Part shown: positions 17,229 to 25,489 of the stretch, piece by piece | How the letters are laid out: each line of letters begins with the position of its first letter | How positions within the stretch are numbered: position 1 is the first letter of the stretch | From: Flagellimonas oceani | GTDB taxonomy: Bacteria; Bacteroidota; Bacteroidia; Flavobacteriales; Flavobacteriaceae | Reading direction: 5' to 3' | Length of the DNA: 64,000 bases | Assembly: GCF_011068285.1 (NCBI RefSeq) | Contig: NZ_CP049616.1 | Coordinates: 2,336,501-2,400,500, forward strand | Position numbers and translations under genes: made by a program | The notes under the pieces: generated by a model | Told to the model about the DNA's origin: nothing | Database searches by the model: none | Seen by the model: the letters and a program-made list of their open reading frames with translations, nothing else

Positions 17229-20200
17229 ATGGAAGGAATAAATGTTAAAAACCAAGTAGAAGCGATTATAAGAAAACGATGGGAAGAATTACGAAACCCA
17301 AAGAACTTATTAAGCTTAAACAGTATTGAGAAACAAACCAATCAAGGTTATAATGGAAGACAACTATTGGAGTTGTTTCAAAACTGTGAAGACGAAGGTG
17401 CTTCTAAAGTAAGAATCCACCTAGATACTAGAAATCAACTTTTAGAGATTAGCAATAACGGTAACAAACCGTTCTCTGTTAAAGGTTACGATTCTATTTT
17501 TTACCCTGGTTTATCATCTAAAGTTTCGTCAGATTTTATAGGTAATAAAGGACTTGGTTTTCGTTCAATTATTAATTGGGCAAGTAAAATATCTATTTTA
17601 AGCAATGGGTTTGCTTTGATTTTCGATTCGGCATTAAAAAGAGACATTCTATTAAATAAAATAGGATATACTGAACAGGAACTATCAGTTATTAGAAAAG
17701 AACGAAATTTAAAGGATAATGTGTATCCTTTACCATTGTTAAACTGTTGTGAAATTGAAGATTATATCAATAGAAAAGCCTTTACAACCACTATTACTAT
17801 TAACTACAAAGCAGAATATGAAGAAGGCATCAAAGAGCAGCTTAAGTCAATAAGCGAAAAAACACTTTTATTCCTTAAAAACATAGAAGCTATAGAAATT
17901 GAGGGTGACTTTTTAAGTAAAACAATTTCTGTTTCAAGGAAGAAAATCGCTGAGAATAAATTTGAAATTAATCATAATGGAAAGATATATTTTGTTATAA
18001 GTTCTGACGGTATTGTAGATGAAAGCCTTATCGAGGATAAAGACTCTAGCCAACCAAAAAAATACAGCGTTAAAATTGCCTATAATGATGATTTATCCTT
18101 TAGCGATAAAGTATTATACAACTATTTTAAAACTCAAATTCCCTTTGAGTTACCATTTGTAGCACACGCTAGTTTAGAATTGGACCAAAATAGAAATCAT
18201 AGTACAAAGTCTAAAGTCAATCCATTTGTATTAAAAAAACTGTTTCAGTTGCATTTAGAATTAGTTGAAAATTTAAAACACAAACACACAAAATCCTGGT
18301 TGCCATATCAATCAATTAATAATGATGATTTAAAAGTTTATGAGCCTTATTCTATTTTAATAGATAATTATTGGGAAAAATTTAAAGTTTACCCAATCTT
18401 TTCAGGCGAGTATGTTACAGCATCAATTGCTAAAAATTTAGGAAACAGAATCGCAGAATTTATTGCGGACAATAAACTTGAACATCTTTATAGTGAGCAA
18501 ATAGTATTTTGTGATTTGCCTATTACACCACAGCAATATGTGAATAAGCCAAAAAATTATAGAGAAATAATAGAACGATTGGCAGTTGCATTAACAGTAA
18601 AACAAAGAGCAAGGTTAGTAAGTCTATTATTAGAAATATATCCAAATGAAAAGTTTCAAGTTTTAATTGATGAAAAAGAAGATCCAATTAAAATAGAAGA
18701 CTTTGTTTATACAGATAAAACGACGGATAATAAAGATTTACAAGTACCATTTTATTCCAACATTCGATTTTTAAATTCAGATTTATTTAGAGAGTTGATA
18801 GTTCAACTTAAATTGCAAACAGCTACACATAAGTCTAGAAGCTTAAAAGCTAAATTGGATAAGATTTCAGATGTTCACGAATTCCAGCCTCAAATAGTAA
18901 ATGAGAAAATAATCAGTGAGACCAATAATTACCTTAAAAAATCGGAGGTAAATAAAAATGAAGTAATCAAAGAGTTTTATCAGAAGCTATTTTATAATTA
19001 TAATTTAAGAGAAGATAATCCTGAGCTAGATTATGACGGCATAATACCTTGTTTAAATCAAACTAACGAGTTATCTGATATTAAATGCTTGGTGCTTTCT
19101 AAAGAATTTGAAATTGGACAGTTGTCATTCAATATTTTAGGAAAATTATACGATGAGTCAAATACAATTGCAACAATAGCTGATTTAGGACTACAAAATC
19201 AAGACATAAAAAAGGTTGAGACTTTTTTTAAATGGCTGGGAGCGAACCCATTTACCATTATTGAAAAACTAAATAGAGGCGTAAGTAATCAATACCTGTC
19301 TTTTTGCAAAAAAGCATATGGCCAAACTATTCGTAGTTATAACTTATATAGTATAAAAAACTTAGGTAGAATTCTTAAACAAGATTCAACAAGTATTAAT
19401 CAGATTCTATGTTGGCTTTCCTTAGATGAAAGACTGATCAAAATATTTACAAATTTCACAAAGTCTTATTCTTCAGAGGAAAGGTTGAGTTTCATATATT
19501 ATAATAAACAAAGAAATGTAGGTTCTTTTGAAAATCCAATTTTTTATCAATTAACAGAATTTTTCGAAATCAAGAATTATTTGATTACGAATAAAAAGCA
19601 AGAATGGTTCAATCCATTCAAAGTTGATTACGATTCTTTGCTTGCAAAGAATGAAAAACTGGATAAGTTTGAGGTTGATAGAATTCTTGTCTTTTTTGGG
19701 GCAAAAAAAGATTTCAATGATTTAGATATAAATTATTTAAAAACTAAGACACAAGAGCTTGCCAATAGAAATAACAAAAAAGGTGCACAAGTTTTTTATA
19801 AAAGATTGGTAAGCCATTATAAGGAAAATGAGGAACAAATACTAGATACTGAATTATATGCTAGAGTAGGTGATGATATTGTGGTTAAAAAGGCTAGCGA
19901 AATCTATTTTAGTGATAGAATACAACTACCAGATTCGTTAACAAGAAAATTTCCCATATTTTATTATCCGTCTCGGTCAGGTGGTTCTAGGGCTATAAAG
20001 ATGTTTGGTCTTAAAGATTTAAATGCTCTAGATTTAAAAATAGAGGAAAAAACGCCAAACCATTTTATTGCAGATGCTTTCCAAAAATTTATAAAGGAAA
20101 TTAAGCCCTTTATATTGGCTTTTAGATTAGATAAAATAACTAAGGAAGATGTAAAGAATGGGCAAGTTCAATTATTGAATAAATTAAAAATAGAGGTTTG

Positions 20201-21680
20201 TTCTAAGTTAGAATGTAGTATTGACACTGAAGTTTTTAGTATTGAACCCTATAATTATATATATAAGAATAATACCTTTTATTTTAATATCCCTAATGGT
20301 TCAACTATTGCCGATTCTAAGCAAAAAAAAATATTTAGGGATAACCTTTCGGATGTATTTTTAAAAGTCTTCGACACACTCGATGAGAAGAAAACTTTTG
20401 AGACAATAATTATGCAATCGCGAGAAGATAATATCTATGATTTAAAGAATGAACTAGCAGATGGTATACTAGAAGAAGCAAAAATACTATTAGGTGAAAT
20501 AAGTGTTAGATTATCAATATGGAAGACTATTTTCAAACTTAAAAATATCAGTATTCCAAGAGATTTAAATGAAAATAACATAGAGGAATATATCATTCAA
20601 CATTTCCCCTTAATTGAACCACAGTTGTTGTTTAATTCTGATGATAATTTTGAAGAACTTTCGAAGATTAGAGGGTGTTTTCAGAATTTAAATCTTGACA
20701 TTGAGAGATATAATGAAATATCAGATTACAAACTGTCTTTTGATTCACTATACACAAAGGAACTTTCTACATTTTATGAGAAACATAAGAAAAAAATAAA
20801 AAATCAAGTATGGTATCATTTATCTAAAAGTACAGGAGAACTGCAAGCAAACTTTATAAAGTATTTACACCAAATAGAAACTTTATTAAATGATTTTAGC
20901 TTAGACCAAAATAAGAATAGCTATAATCTTACAAATGAAATTGTGAACCTTTTAAAGAACAAACTTGGATTTGTTGAATTCGATTTTGAAGATGATAAAC
21001 ACCTAGATTATGATTTGATTGAGAATAAAAATAGTAAAGAATTTAATGAAGATGAGAGGTATCAAATAAGAAAAGATGAATTATTAAATAGCCTAAGTTA
21101 CTTTGAAGGTAATATCGATTATATAAAGAAAAAACTATCCGAAAAGAATATTCAAGCCATTGAAGAAAAAGAACCTCAATTTAATTTAAATCTTAATGAG
21201 GAACCAGAACTTGTGGAAGATTTTGAATTTGAAAATATTACGGAGCGTCAAGAACCACAAAATAATGGAATCTGGTTAGGTGCTACGAAAGGTTCAAGTA
21301 ATGGCTTGTCAGATACAGAAAAGAAAAAATTAGGAAATAGTGTAGAGGAGGTTATTAAAAAATATTTGCTAAGTAAACCAGATTTATATTCTAAAGTGGA
21401 GCTCATAGCAAAAACCAATGAAAACGCTCACTATGACATTAAATACTTTGATAATAAAGCTAATGAGATGAAGTATATAGAAAGTAAATACTATAATGGA
21501 TTTTCATTTGACTTGTCCGAACCTGAAAGAGAATTTGGCTATAAAAATGCTAAACAATATGAAATTTGGTTAGTTAACAAGCAATCCAAGATATTTGCGA
21601 TTAAGGATATCAATAAGCTAGGTAAATTAAAGCCTTTAAAATACAGAGTGAAAATAAAATTAAAAGAATATGCAGTCTAA
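17229..21680 (+). CDS. Large GHKL (sacsin-like) ATPase with C-terminal DUF3883
   Basis: This 1483-aa protein starts 12 bp after the nuclease gene. Residues about 40-115 show a GHKL/Hsp90-type ATP site: N-box LLELFQNCEDEGASKV, ISNNGNKPF, and FIGNKGLGFRSI. A very long helical middle follows, ending in an acidic segment. The last 100 residues match DUF3883/NOV-like nuclease folds (LGNSVEEVIKKYLLSKPDLY, HYDIKYFD, YIESKYYNGFSF). Sacsin-like ATPases with DUF3883 are recurrent in bacterial defence islands, but I do not recognise this gene trio as a named system. I infer a sensor ATPase controlling nuclease partners. Composition is strongly AT-rich relative to the flanks, indicating acquisition. Confidence 0.7.
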   Translation: MEGINVKNQVEAIIRKRWEELRNPKNLLSLNSIEKQTNQGYNGRQLLELFQNCEDEGASKVRIHLDTRNQLLEISNNGNKPFSVKGYDSIFYPGLSSKVSSDFIGNKGLGFRSIINWASKISILSNGFALIFDSALKRDILLNKIGYTEQELSVIRKERNLKDNVYPLPLLNCCEIEDYINRKAFTTTITINYKAEYEEGIKEQLKSISEKTLLFLKNIEAIEIEGDFLSKTISVSRKKIAENKFEINHNGKIYFVISSDGIVDESLIEDKDSSQPKKYSVKIAYNDDLSFSDKVLYNYFKTQIPFELPFVAHASLELDQNRNHSTKSKVNPFVLKKLFQLHLELVENLKHKHTKSWLPYQSINNDDLKVYEPYSILIDNYWEKFKVYPIFSGEYVTASIAKNLGNRIAEFIADNKLEHLYSEQIVFCDLPITPQQYVNKPKNYREIIERLAVALTVKQRARLVSLLLEIYPNEKFQVLIDEKEDPIKIEDFVYTDKTTDNKDLQVPFYSNIRFLNSDLFRELIVQLKLQTATHKSRSLKAKLDKISDVHEFQPQIVNEKIISETNNYLKKSEVNKNEVIKEFYQKLFYNYNLREDNPELDYDGIIPCLNQTNELSDIKCLVLSKEFEIGQLSFNILGKLYDESNTIATIADLGLQNQDIKKVETFFKWLGANPFTIIEKLNRGVSNQYLSFCKKAYGQTIRSYNLYSIKNLGRILKQDSTSINQILCWLSLDERLIKIFTNFTKSYSSEERLSFIYYNKQRNVGSFENPIFYQLTEFFEIKNYLITNKKQEWFNPFKVDYDSLLAKNEKLDKFEVDRILVFFGAKKDFNDLDINYLKTKTQELANRNNKKGAQVFYKRLVSHYKENEEQILDTELYARVGDDIVVKKASEIYFSDRIQLPDSLTRKFPIFYYPSRSGGSRAIKMFGLKDLNALDLKIEEKTPNHFIADAFQKFIKEIKPFILAFRLDKITKEDVKNGQVQLLNKLKIEVCSKLECSIDTEVFSIEPYNYIYKNNTFYFNIPNGSTIADSKQKKIFRDNLSDVFLKVFDTLDEKKTFETIIMQSREDNIYDLKNELADGILEEAKILLGEISVRLSIWKTIFKLKNISIPRDLNENNIEEYIIQHFPLIEPQLLFNSDDNFEELSKIRGCFQNLNLDIERYNEISDYKLSFDSLYTKELSTFYEKHKKKIKNQVWYHLSKSTGELQANFIKYLHQIETLLNDFSLDQNKNSYNLTNEIVNLLKNKLGFVEFDFEDDKHLDYDLIENKNSKEFNEDERYQIRKDELLNSLSYFEGNIDYIKKKLSEKNIQAIEEKEPQFNLNLNEEPELVEDFEFENITERQEPQNNGIWLGATKGSSNGLSDTEKKKLGNSVEEVIKKYLLSKPDLYSKVELIAKTNENAHYDIKYFDNKANEMKYIESKYYNGFSFDLSEPEREFGYKNAKQYEIWLVNKQSKIFAIKDINKLGKLKPLKYRVKIKLKEYAV

Positions 21681-21852
21681 AACCAATGTAAGCTTGTAAG
21701 CTCCCTTTAAAACCGAACGAGTTATAAATAGAAAAAAATAACCCCAAATTCTTACCCCAACTTTTGCGCATGGATCCTGTCGGGTTTTTGTAGTATTTCG
21801 GCAGAAAAACGTTAAGCAAAAACACGATAAGGCGCAACCTACTTCTTGGATT

Positions 21853-22875
21853 TCAGTAGCCCATGTCCTCACCCGTGCCCCTTGCCTTATTGATTCCCCT
21901 TCCAAGTGCCTTGATGATCTTGGCAGCTATTTGCACTTTATTGGTCGGTATACTGGGAGCCTTTACTCCCATGGTCTTTAGCAGTTTAAAGGCCATGTCC
22001 TTTTCCTTGGTGGGCAACCCCATCACCTTGGCAAAGAACTTCCCCGGCTCCTTGGCATGGGCCTTTCTCCCAACATAGGATTCCACATAGTTCCTTTTAA
22101 AGCCCGTTGTCCTATCAAAGGTCTTCTCTGCTGCTTGGTAAAAATTGTCCCGATCAAAACCTCTTTTTACCATCTTTCCGTTCAGTTCCACTTCCGAAGC
22201 CTTATGTTTTGCCATTGGGGAAAGGGTGTAGGTGTTCGTCACATCCCTTCTACTGACAATGATATGGATATGGGTCTGTGGCCCCTCCTTTTTCATTCCT
22301 GCGGCCACCAATTTTCCGTTCTGTTTGTGTGGGGCCAATCTTTCTTGCTCTTTAATCCTTTTTTCAAGCTCATTGACATTGCCAATGGATTCTCCCCGTT
22401 CCACTTTCCGTATCTCGTTCCTGAGCCTTGCTATCTCCCCGCGGTATGTTGCATTCTCCTGAACCTGTTTGTCAAAGCCACGATAGGTGCGTTCATGCTC
22501 AATTTTGGCATAGTATTTCAAGTTTTCGGCCTTGACTTCTTGGTTGCGGTGAAAGCTCTTGGCATAGTCCTCCATGAGTTTCCTTGTATATTCCCTTAAC
22601 AGGTTCGGATCATTTCCAATTGCCTGTAATTCACTTTTGTTGGGACTGACCACTATGGAATAAAATTTTGGGTCCTTCTGCCTTAACTTGGCCGTGTTGG
22701 CATCTATTTCCACGATGACCGTTTGAGGGCTTAAGCTGTCGTTCTCTTGGTCAAAGAATTCCTCCCTTTGTTCGGGCAATCTATCTTGGTTTTCCTTTTC
22801 CAGATAATCCACATAGTTCCCTACACTGGAGTTATAGGTACTGCCCATTTTCTGTGCCGAGATGGTAAGGTACAT
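21853..22875 (-). CDS. MobB-type relaxase (DUF5712 family)
   Basis: This 340-aa protein matches the Bacteroidetes mobilization relaxases. The N-terminus MYLTISAQKMGSTYNSSVGN, a coiled-coil middle and the metal-binding histidine motif THIHIIVSRRD are visible, as is a basic C-terminus. It would nick oriT and lead DNA transfer using a helper conjugation system. It lies 5 bp after the bfmA-like gene. Length is typical and the frame is intact. Confidence 0.88.
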   Translation of the reverse strand: MYLTISAQKMGSTYNSSVGNYVDYLEKENQDRLPEQREEFFDQENDSLSPQTVIVEIDANTAKLRQKDPKFYSIVVSPNKSELQAIGNDPNLLREYTRKLMEDYAKSFHRNQEVKAENLKYYAKIEHERTYRGFDKQVQENATYRGEIARLRNEIRKVERGESIGNVNELEKRIKEQERLAPHKQNGKLVAAGMKKEGPQTHIHIIVSRRDVTNTYTLSPMAKHKASEVELNGKMVKRGFDRDNFYQAAEKTFDRTTGFKRNYVESYVGRKAHAKEPGKFFAKVMGLPTKEKDMAFKLLKTMGVKAPSIPTNKVQIAAKIIKALGRGINKARGTGEDMGY

Positions 22876-22880
22876 AGTTG

Positions 22881-23465
22881 TTATCTTAATTGATGTTTCA
22901 GGCTTTCAAAATCCCCGATGCCCATATTGATTTTCAGATATGGCTTTCCCATCATAGGCTCCACCTTTTCCACATTATGGAGGATTTCATTGCAGCGTTT
23001 TTTATATTCATTGAATTCTAGAAGCATTCTATCATGCTCTGTTTTCGGTACGGTGTTTTTAGGCTCCAAAAAATTCTTTTGCTCTTCCTTAAATTGGATT
23101 GGTCTAGACTTGGGTTTCCTCCCATCCTTTACATAGGCTTCGTAAAGTATCAACATCATTTCATAGGTGGGTCGGATACTGGTCTTTTCCATGTTCTTGA
23201 TAATGGCGATGAGCCTATCGAATTTCTTCATCATTTTCACTTCCAATTTTTTGATACTATCAAGGATAATCTTTGTTCCCTCTCCGAAAGGGTCAAGGTT
23301 GTTCTCCTTGAAGTATTGTATCATTGCATCCAAAACATCGCTATGGGACCTGTTGAACTTTTTGGAATAAGTGCGAAAGCGTGTGACCGTTTCTTTCTTT
23401 ATGGTGATATTGGAATAACCACCGTTTCCTTTCTTTGTTCTGCCGTTTGTTGATTGCTTTTCCAT
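22881..23465 (-). CDS. BfmA/BtgA-family mobilization accessory protein
   Basis: This 194-aa protein has an N-terminal ribbon-helix-helix-like part (NITIKKETVTRFRTYSKKFN, SHSDVLDAMIQYFKEN) and a coiled-coil C-terminal half. That is the form of BfmA/BtgA proteins, which bind oriT and help the relaxase. It is upstream of mobB in the same operon. The oriT-like repeats lie just upstream of its start. Confidence 0.85.
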   Translation of the reverse strand: MEKQSTNGRTKKGNGGYSNITIKKETVTRFRTYSKKFNRSHSDVLDAMIQYFKENNLDPFGEGTKIILDSIKKLEVKMMKKFDRLIAIIKNMEKTSIRPTYEMMLILYEAYVKDGRKPKSRPIQFKEEQKNFLEPKNTVPKTEHDRMLLEFNEYKKRCNEILHNVEKVEPMMGKPYLKINMGIGDFESLKHQLR

Positions 23466-23616
23466 AGGTGCGATTTAGTTTTTTAGTGAAATTGCGTCAA
23501 TTTTTTCATCAAAAATTTCCAGTGTTTACTGGGCTTCCCAAAGGTTTTACTGTAGATTTCGGAAAAGTCTACTGTAACCCCTGATTTTGCACAGCATTCC
23601 AAAATCAATTCAATCA

Positions 23617-23709
23617 ACTGGTTTTCAACTTGTTGAAAACCCGAAAACAACCGTGATGGCGCAATTTGCGCATCACCCTCTTGCTATTCCTTCGTCCCGC
23701 AAGCGGGAC
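23617..23709. repeat. Cluster of three inverted repeats, candidate oriT
   Basis: Within about 90 bp between the integrase and mobilization genes lie: GGTTTTCAAC/GTTGAAAACC (23620-23629, 23632-23641, 2-bp loop); GTGAT(g)GCGCAA/TTGCGCATCAC (about 23653-23675, one bulged base); and GTCCCGC/GCGGGAC (23694-23700, 23703-23709, 2-bp loop). Mobilizable Bacteroidetes elements carry oriT next to bfmA/mobB, so one of these is likely the relaxase recognition site. The last could also be a terminator. Confidence 0.55.
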
Positions 23710-23727
23710 CGAATGAATACAGCCTTA

Positions 23728-24963
23728 TCATCCTTCGGCTGCTTTTTTGGTCTGCATATGCTCTATAAGGTTTTGCATGTCCTCCCCTATCTTATGTTCC
23801 AGTACCCTTGCATAGATTTGGGTAGTGGACAATTTTGTATGACCGAGCATTTTGGAAACTGTTTCTATCGGGACTCCATTGGAAAGGGTTACAGTCGTTG
23901 CAAAAGTGTGCCTGGCCGAATGAAAGGATATGGTCTTGTAAATACCACAGGCCTTGGCAATCTCTTTTAGATATTTGTTTGTCTTTTGATTGGAGAGTAC
24001 AGGTAGTATTTTAGTATCGGTCTCTGGACTGTCCCAATACTTTTCAATGATTTCTTTTGCTTTGGGCAATAAAGGCAATTTCACACTTTCCAATGTTTTT
24101 TCCCTTTTGGTATAGATCCATTGGTTTCCATCAATACCAAGTACCAGTTGGTTCTTTTCAAGTTCCCGAACATCTATATAGGATAGACCAGTATAACAGG
24201 CGAAAAGAAATGCATCCTTGACCTTTTCATATCCTGCTCCAGTAAAGCCCGTTTCTTCAATGCGCTTAAGTTCCCTTTCCGTTAGATAACTGCGTTCGGT
24301 TTTATGAAACCGGAGCTTATAGTTAATGAAAGGGTCTTTGTCCAACCATTCCAACTTGACGCCCAGCTTGACCATTTTCATTAAACGCTCCAAGTGTTTC
24401 ATTGCTCCATTATTGGTACATTTCTTACCCTTTTGGAGTTGTGGGCCGTTCAATAGATAATGTTCAAAATCAGTAATGAATTTATAGTTCAATTGTTTCA
24501 ATCGGATGTCGGGGAGTTTGTATTTGGATTCCAAAAAGCGAAAAAGATACTTTTTGGTCCCATAATAGTTCTTCATCGTTCCGGGGCGGAGCACACTCTT
24601 TTGTGTTTTATTATGATACTCGATAAGTTCATGCAGGGTACTATGTTGCTCGTCCTGCCCTAGATAACGGGCTTTGATTGCCTGTGCCGTGATCATCTTT
24701 TCTTCCCGCAACAATACCTTATGGGTGTCCATGATTGCAGCATACACCTCATCAAGATAGCTGTTCAATAAACGGGCCTTATGGGTAAGTCCATGGAGCC
24801 TTCCCTTGTTTTCGTCCCATTCATTCACCGAAACATAGCGTTTCAGACTGATTTCTGCCCTCTTCCCATTGACGGTGATACGGGCATAAATGGTCAACTT
24901 TTGGGGATTATTTGAAATATCCCGTGTGAAGAGAAGTACTTTTAAAGTGTTGGAATTGCGCAT
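23728..24963 (-). CDS. Tyrosine recombinase/integrase of an integrative mobilizable element
   Basis: This 411-aa protein has an arm-binding domain (KLTIYARITVNGKRAEISLK), a SAM-like core-binding domain (LHELIEYHNKTQKSVLRPGT) and a catalytic domain. The catalytic domain shows ACYTGLSYIDVRELEK (first Arg region), HSARHTFATTVTLSNG (HxxR) and the Tyr nucleophile in LSTTQIYARV. This is the clade of Bacteroidetes CTn/IME integrases. It reads away from tRNA-Pro, whose 3' end is about 220 bp upstream, the classical location of an att site. It would integrate and excise the element carrying mobB and bfmA. Confidence 0.92.
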   Translation of the reverse strand: MRNSNTLKVLLFTRDISNNPQKLTIYARITVNGKRAEISLKRYVSVNEWDENKGRLHGLTHKARLLNSYLDEVYAAIMDTHKVLLREEKMITAQAIKARYLGQDEQHSTLHELIEYHNKTQKSVLRPGTMKNYYGTKKYLFRFLESKYKLPDIRLKQLNYKFITDFEHYLLNGPQLQKGKKCTNNGAMKHLERLMKMVKLGVKLEWLDKDPFINYKLRFHKTERSYLTERELKRIEETGFTGAGYEKVKDAFLFACYTGLSYIDVRELEKNQLVLGIDGNQWIYTKREKTLESVKLPLLPKAKEIIEKYWDSPETDTKILPVLSNQKTNKYLKEIAKACGIYKTISFHSARHTFATTVTLSNGVPIETVSKMLGHTKLSTTQIYARVLEHKIGEDMQNLIEHMQTKKAAEG

Positions 24964-25123
24964 AATACATAACTTTTGGGTTTGACAAAACAGGTTTGTA
25001 AAACACCCATGAACAGCGTCAAACGCTATCTAAATTATGCACAATGAACGTACCGAACCATTCACCGAACTCTACACCTTTTATATGGTTTTAAATGAAT
25101 TCAATTGAATGCAATAAAAACAA

Positions 25124-25157
25124 AAAGCACTGTCAATCAGTCAGTTGACAGTGCTTT
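25124..25157 (-). terminator. Rho-independent terminator of tRNA-Pro
   Basis: A perfect 13-bp inverted repeat, AAAGCACTGTCAA/TTGACAGTGCTTT (25124-25136, 25145-25157), has an 8-nt loop. On the minus strand it is followed by T-rich sequence (TTTTTG, TTTTTA). It lies 23 bp after the tRNA 3' end, between the tRNA and the integrase. Confidence 0.85.
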
Positions 25158-25180
25158 GATACCACCTATTTAGTGGTTCG

Positions 25181-25254
25181 TCGGGATGACTGGATTCGAA
25201 CCAGCGACCACACGCACCCCATGCGTGTACGCTACCAGACTGCGCCACATCCCG
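25181..25254 (-). tRNA. tRNA-Pro (GGG anticodon)
   Basis: This is a 74-nt cloverleaf on the minus strand. The acceptor stem is CGGGATG/CATCCCG with discriminator A, and the T loop is GGTTCGAATCC. The anticodon stem CACGC/GCGTG encloses ATGGGGT, so the anticodon is GGG (after T33). CCA is not encoded. The 3' end faces the integrase gene, making this the likely integration site of the mobilizable element. Confidence 0.93.
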
Positions 25255-25342
25255 AAATCAGCAAAATGCTGATAAAAATCCAAAAAAATAATACCCAAAT
25301 TTCAATTCCGTCTTACTGCCAAGCAGTCTGGGTACCGGACGG

Positions 25343-25381
25343 AGTCCATCCTGAGCGTAGCCGAAGGGCCACATCCCGAAA
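25343..25381. repeat. Interspersed 'CTGAGCGTAGCCGAAGGG' repeat next to a 14-bp copy of the tRNA 5' end
   Basis: TCCATCCTGAGCGTAGCCGA is a form of an interspersed repeat familiar from many bacterial genomes (consensus-like CTGAGCGNAGTCGAAGG). It runs directly into GCCACATCCCGAAA (25368-25381), an exact copy of 25244-25257, which covers the 5' end of tRNA-Pro. The rest of the 228-bp gap before the giant gene shows nothing else. Confidence 0.6.
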
Positions 25382-25489
25382 ACGGACTGCAAAAATAAAA
25401 ATTTTGACGACATTTCAACCTTCTGCCAATAAAACTTTTATCGGCAAATATGAAGAGGTATGTTTCCGCATCAAGTATATGAACCCCGT

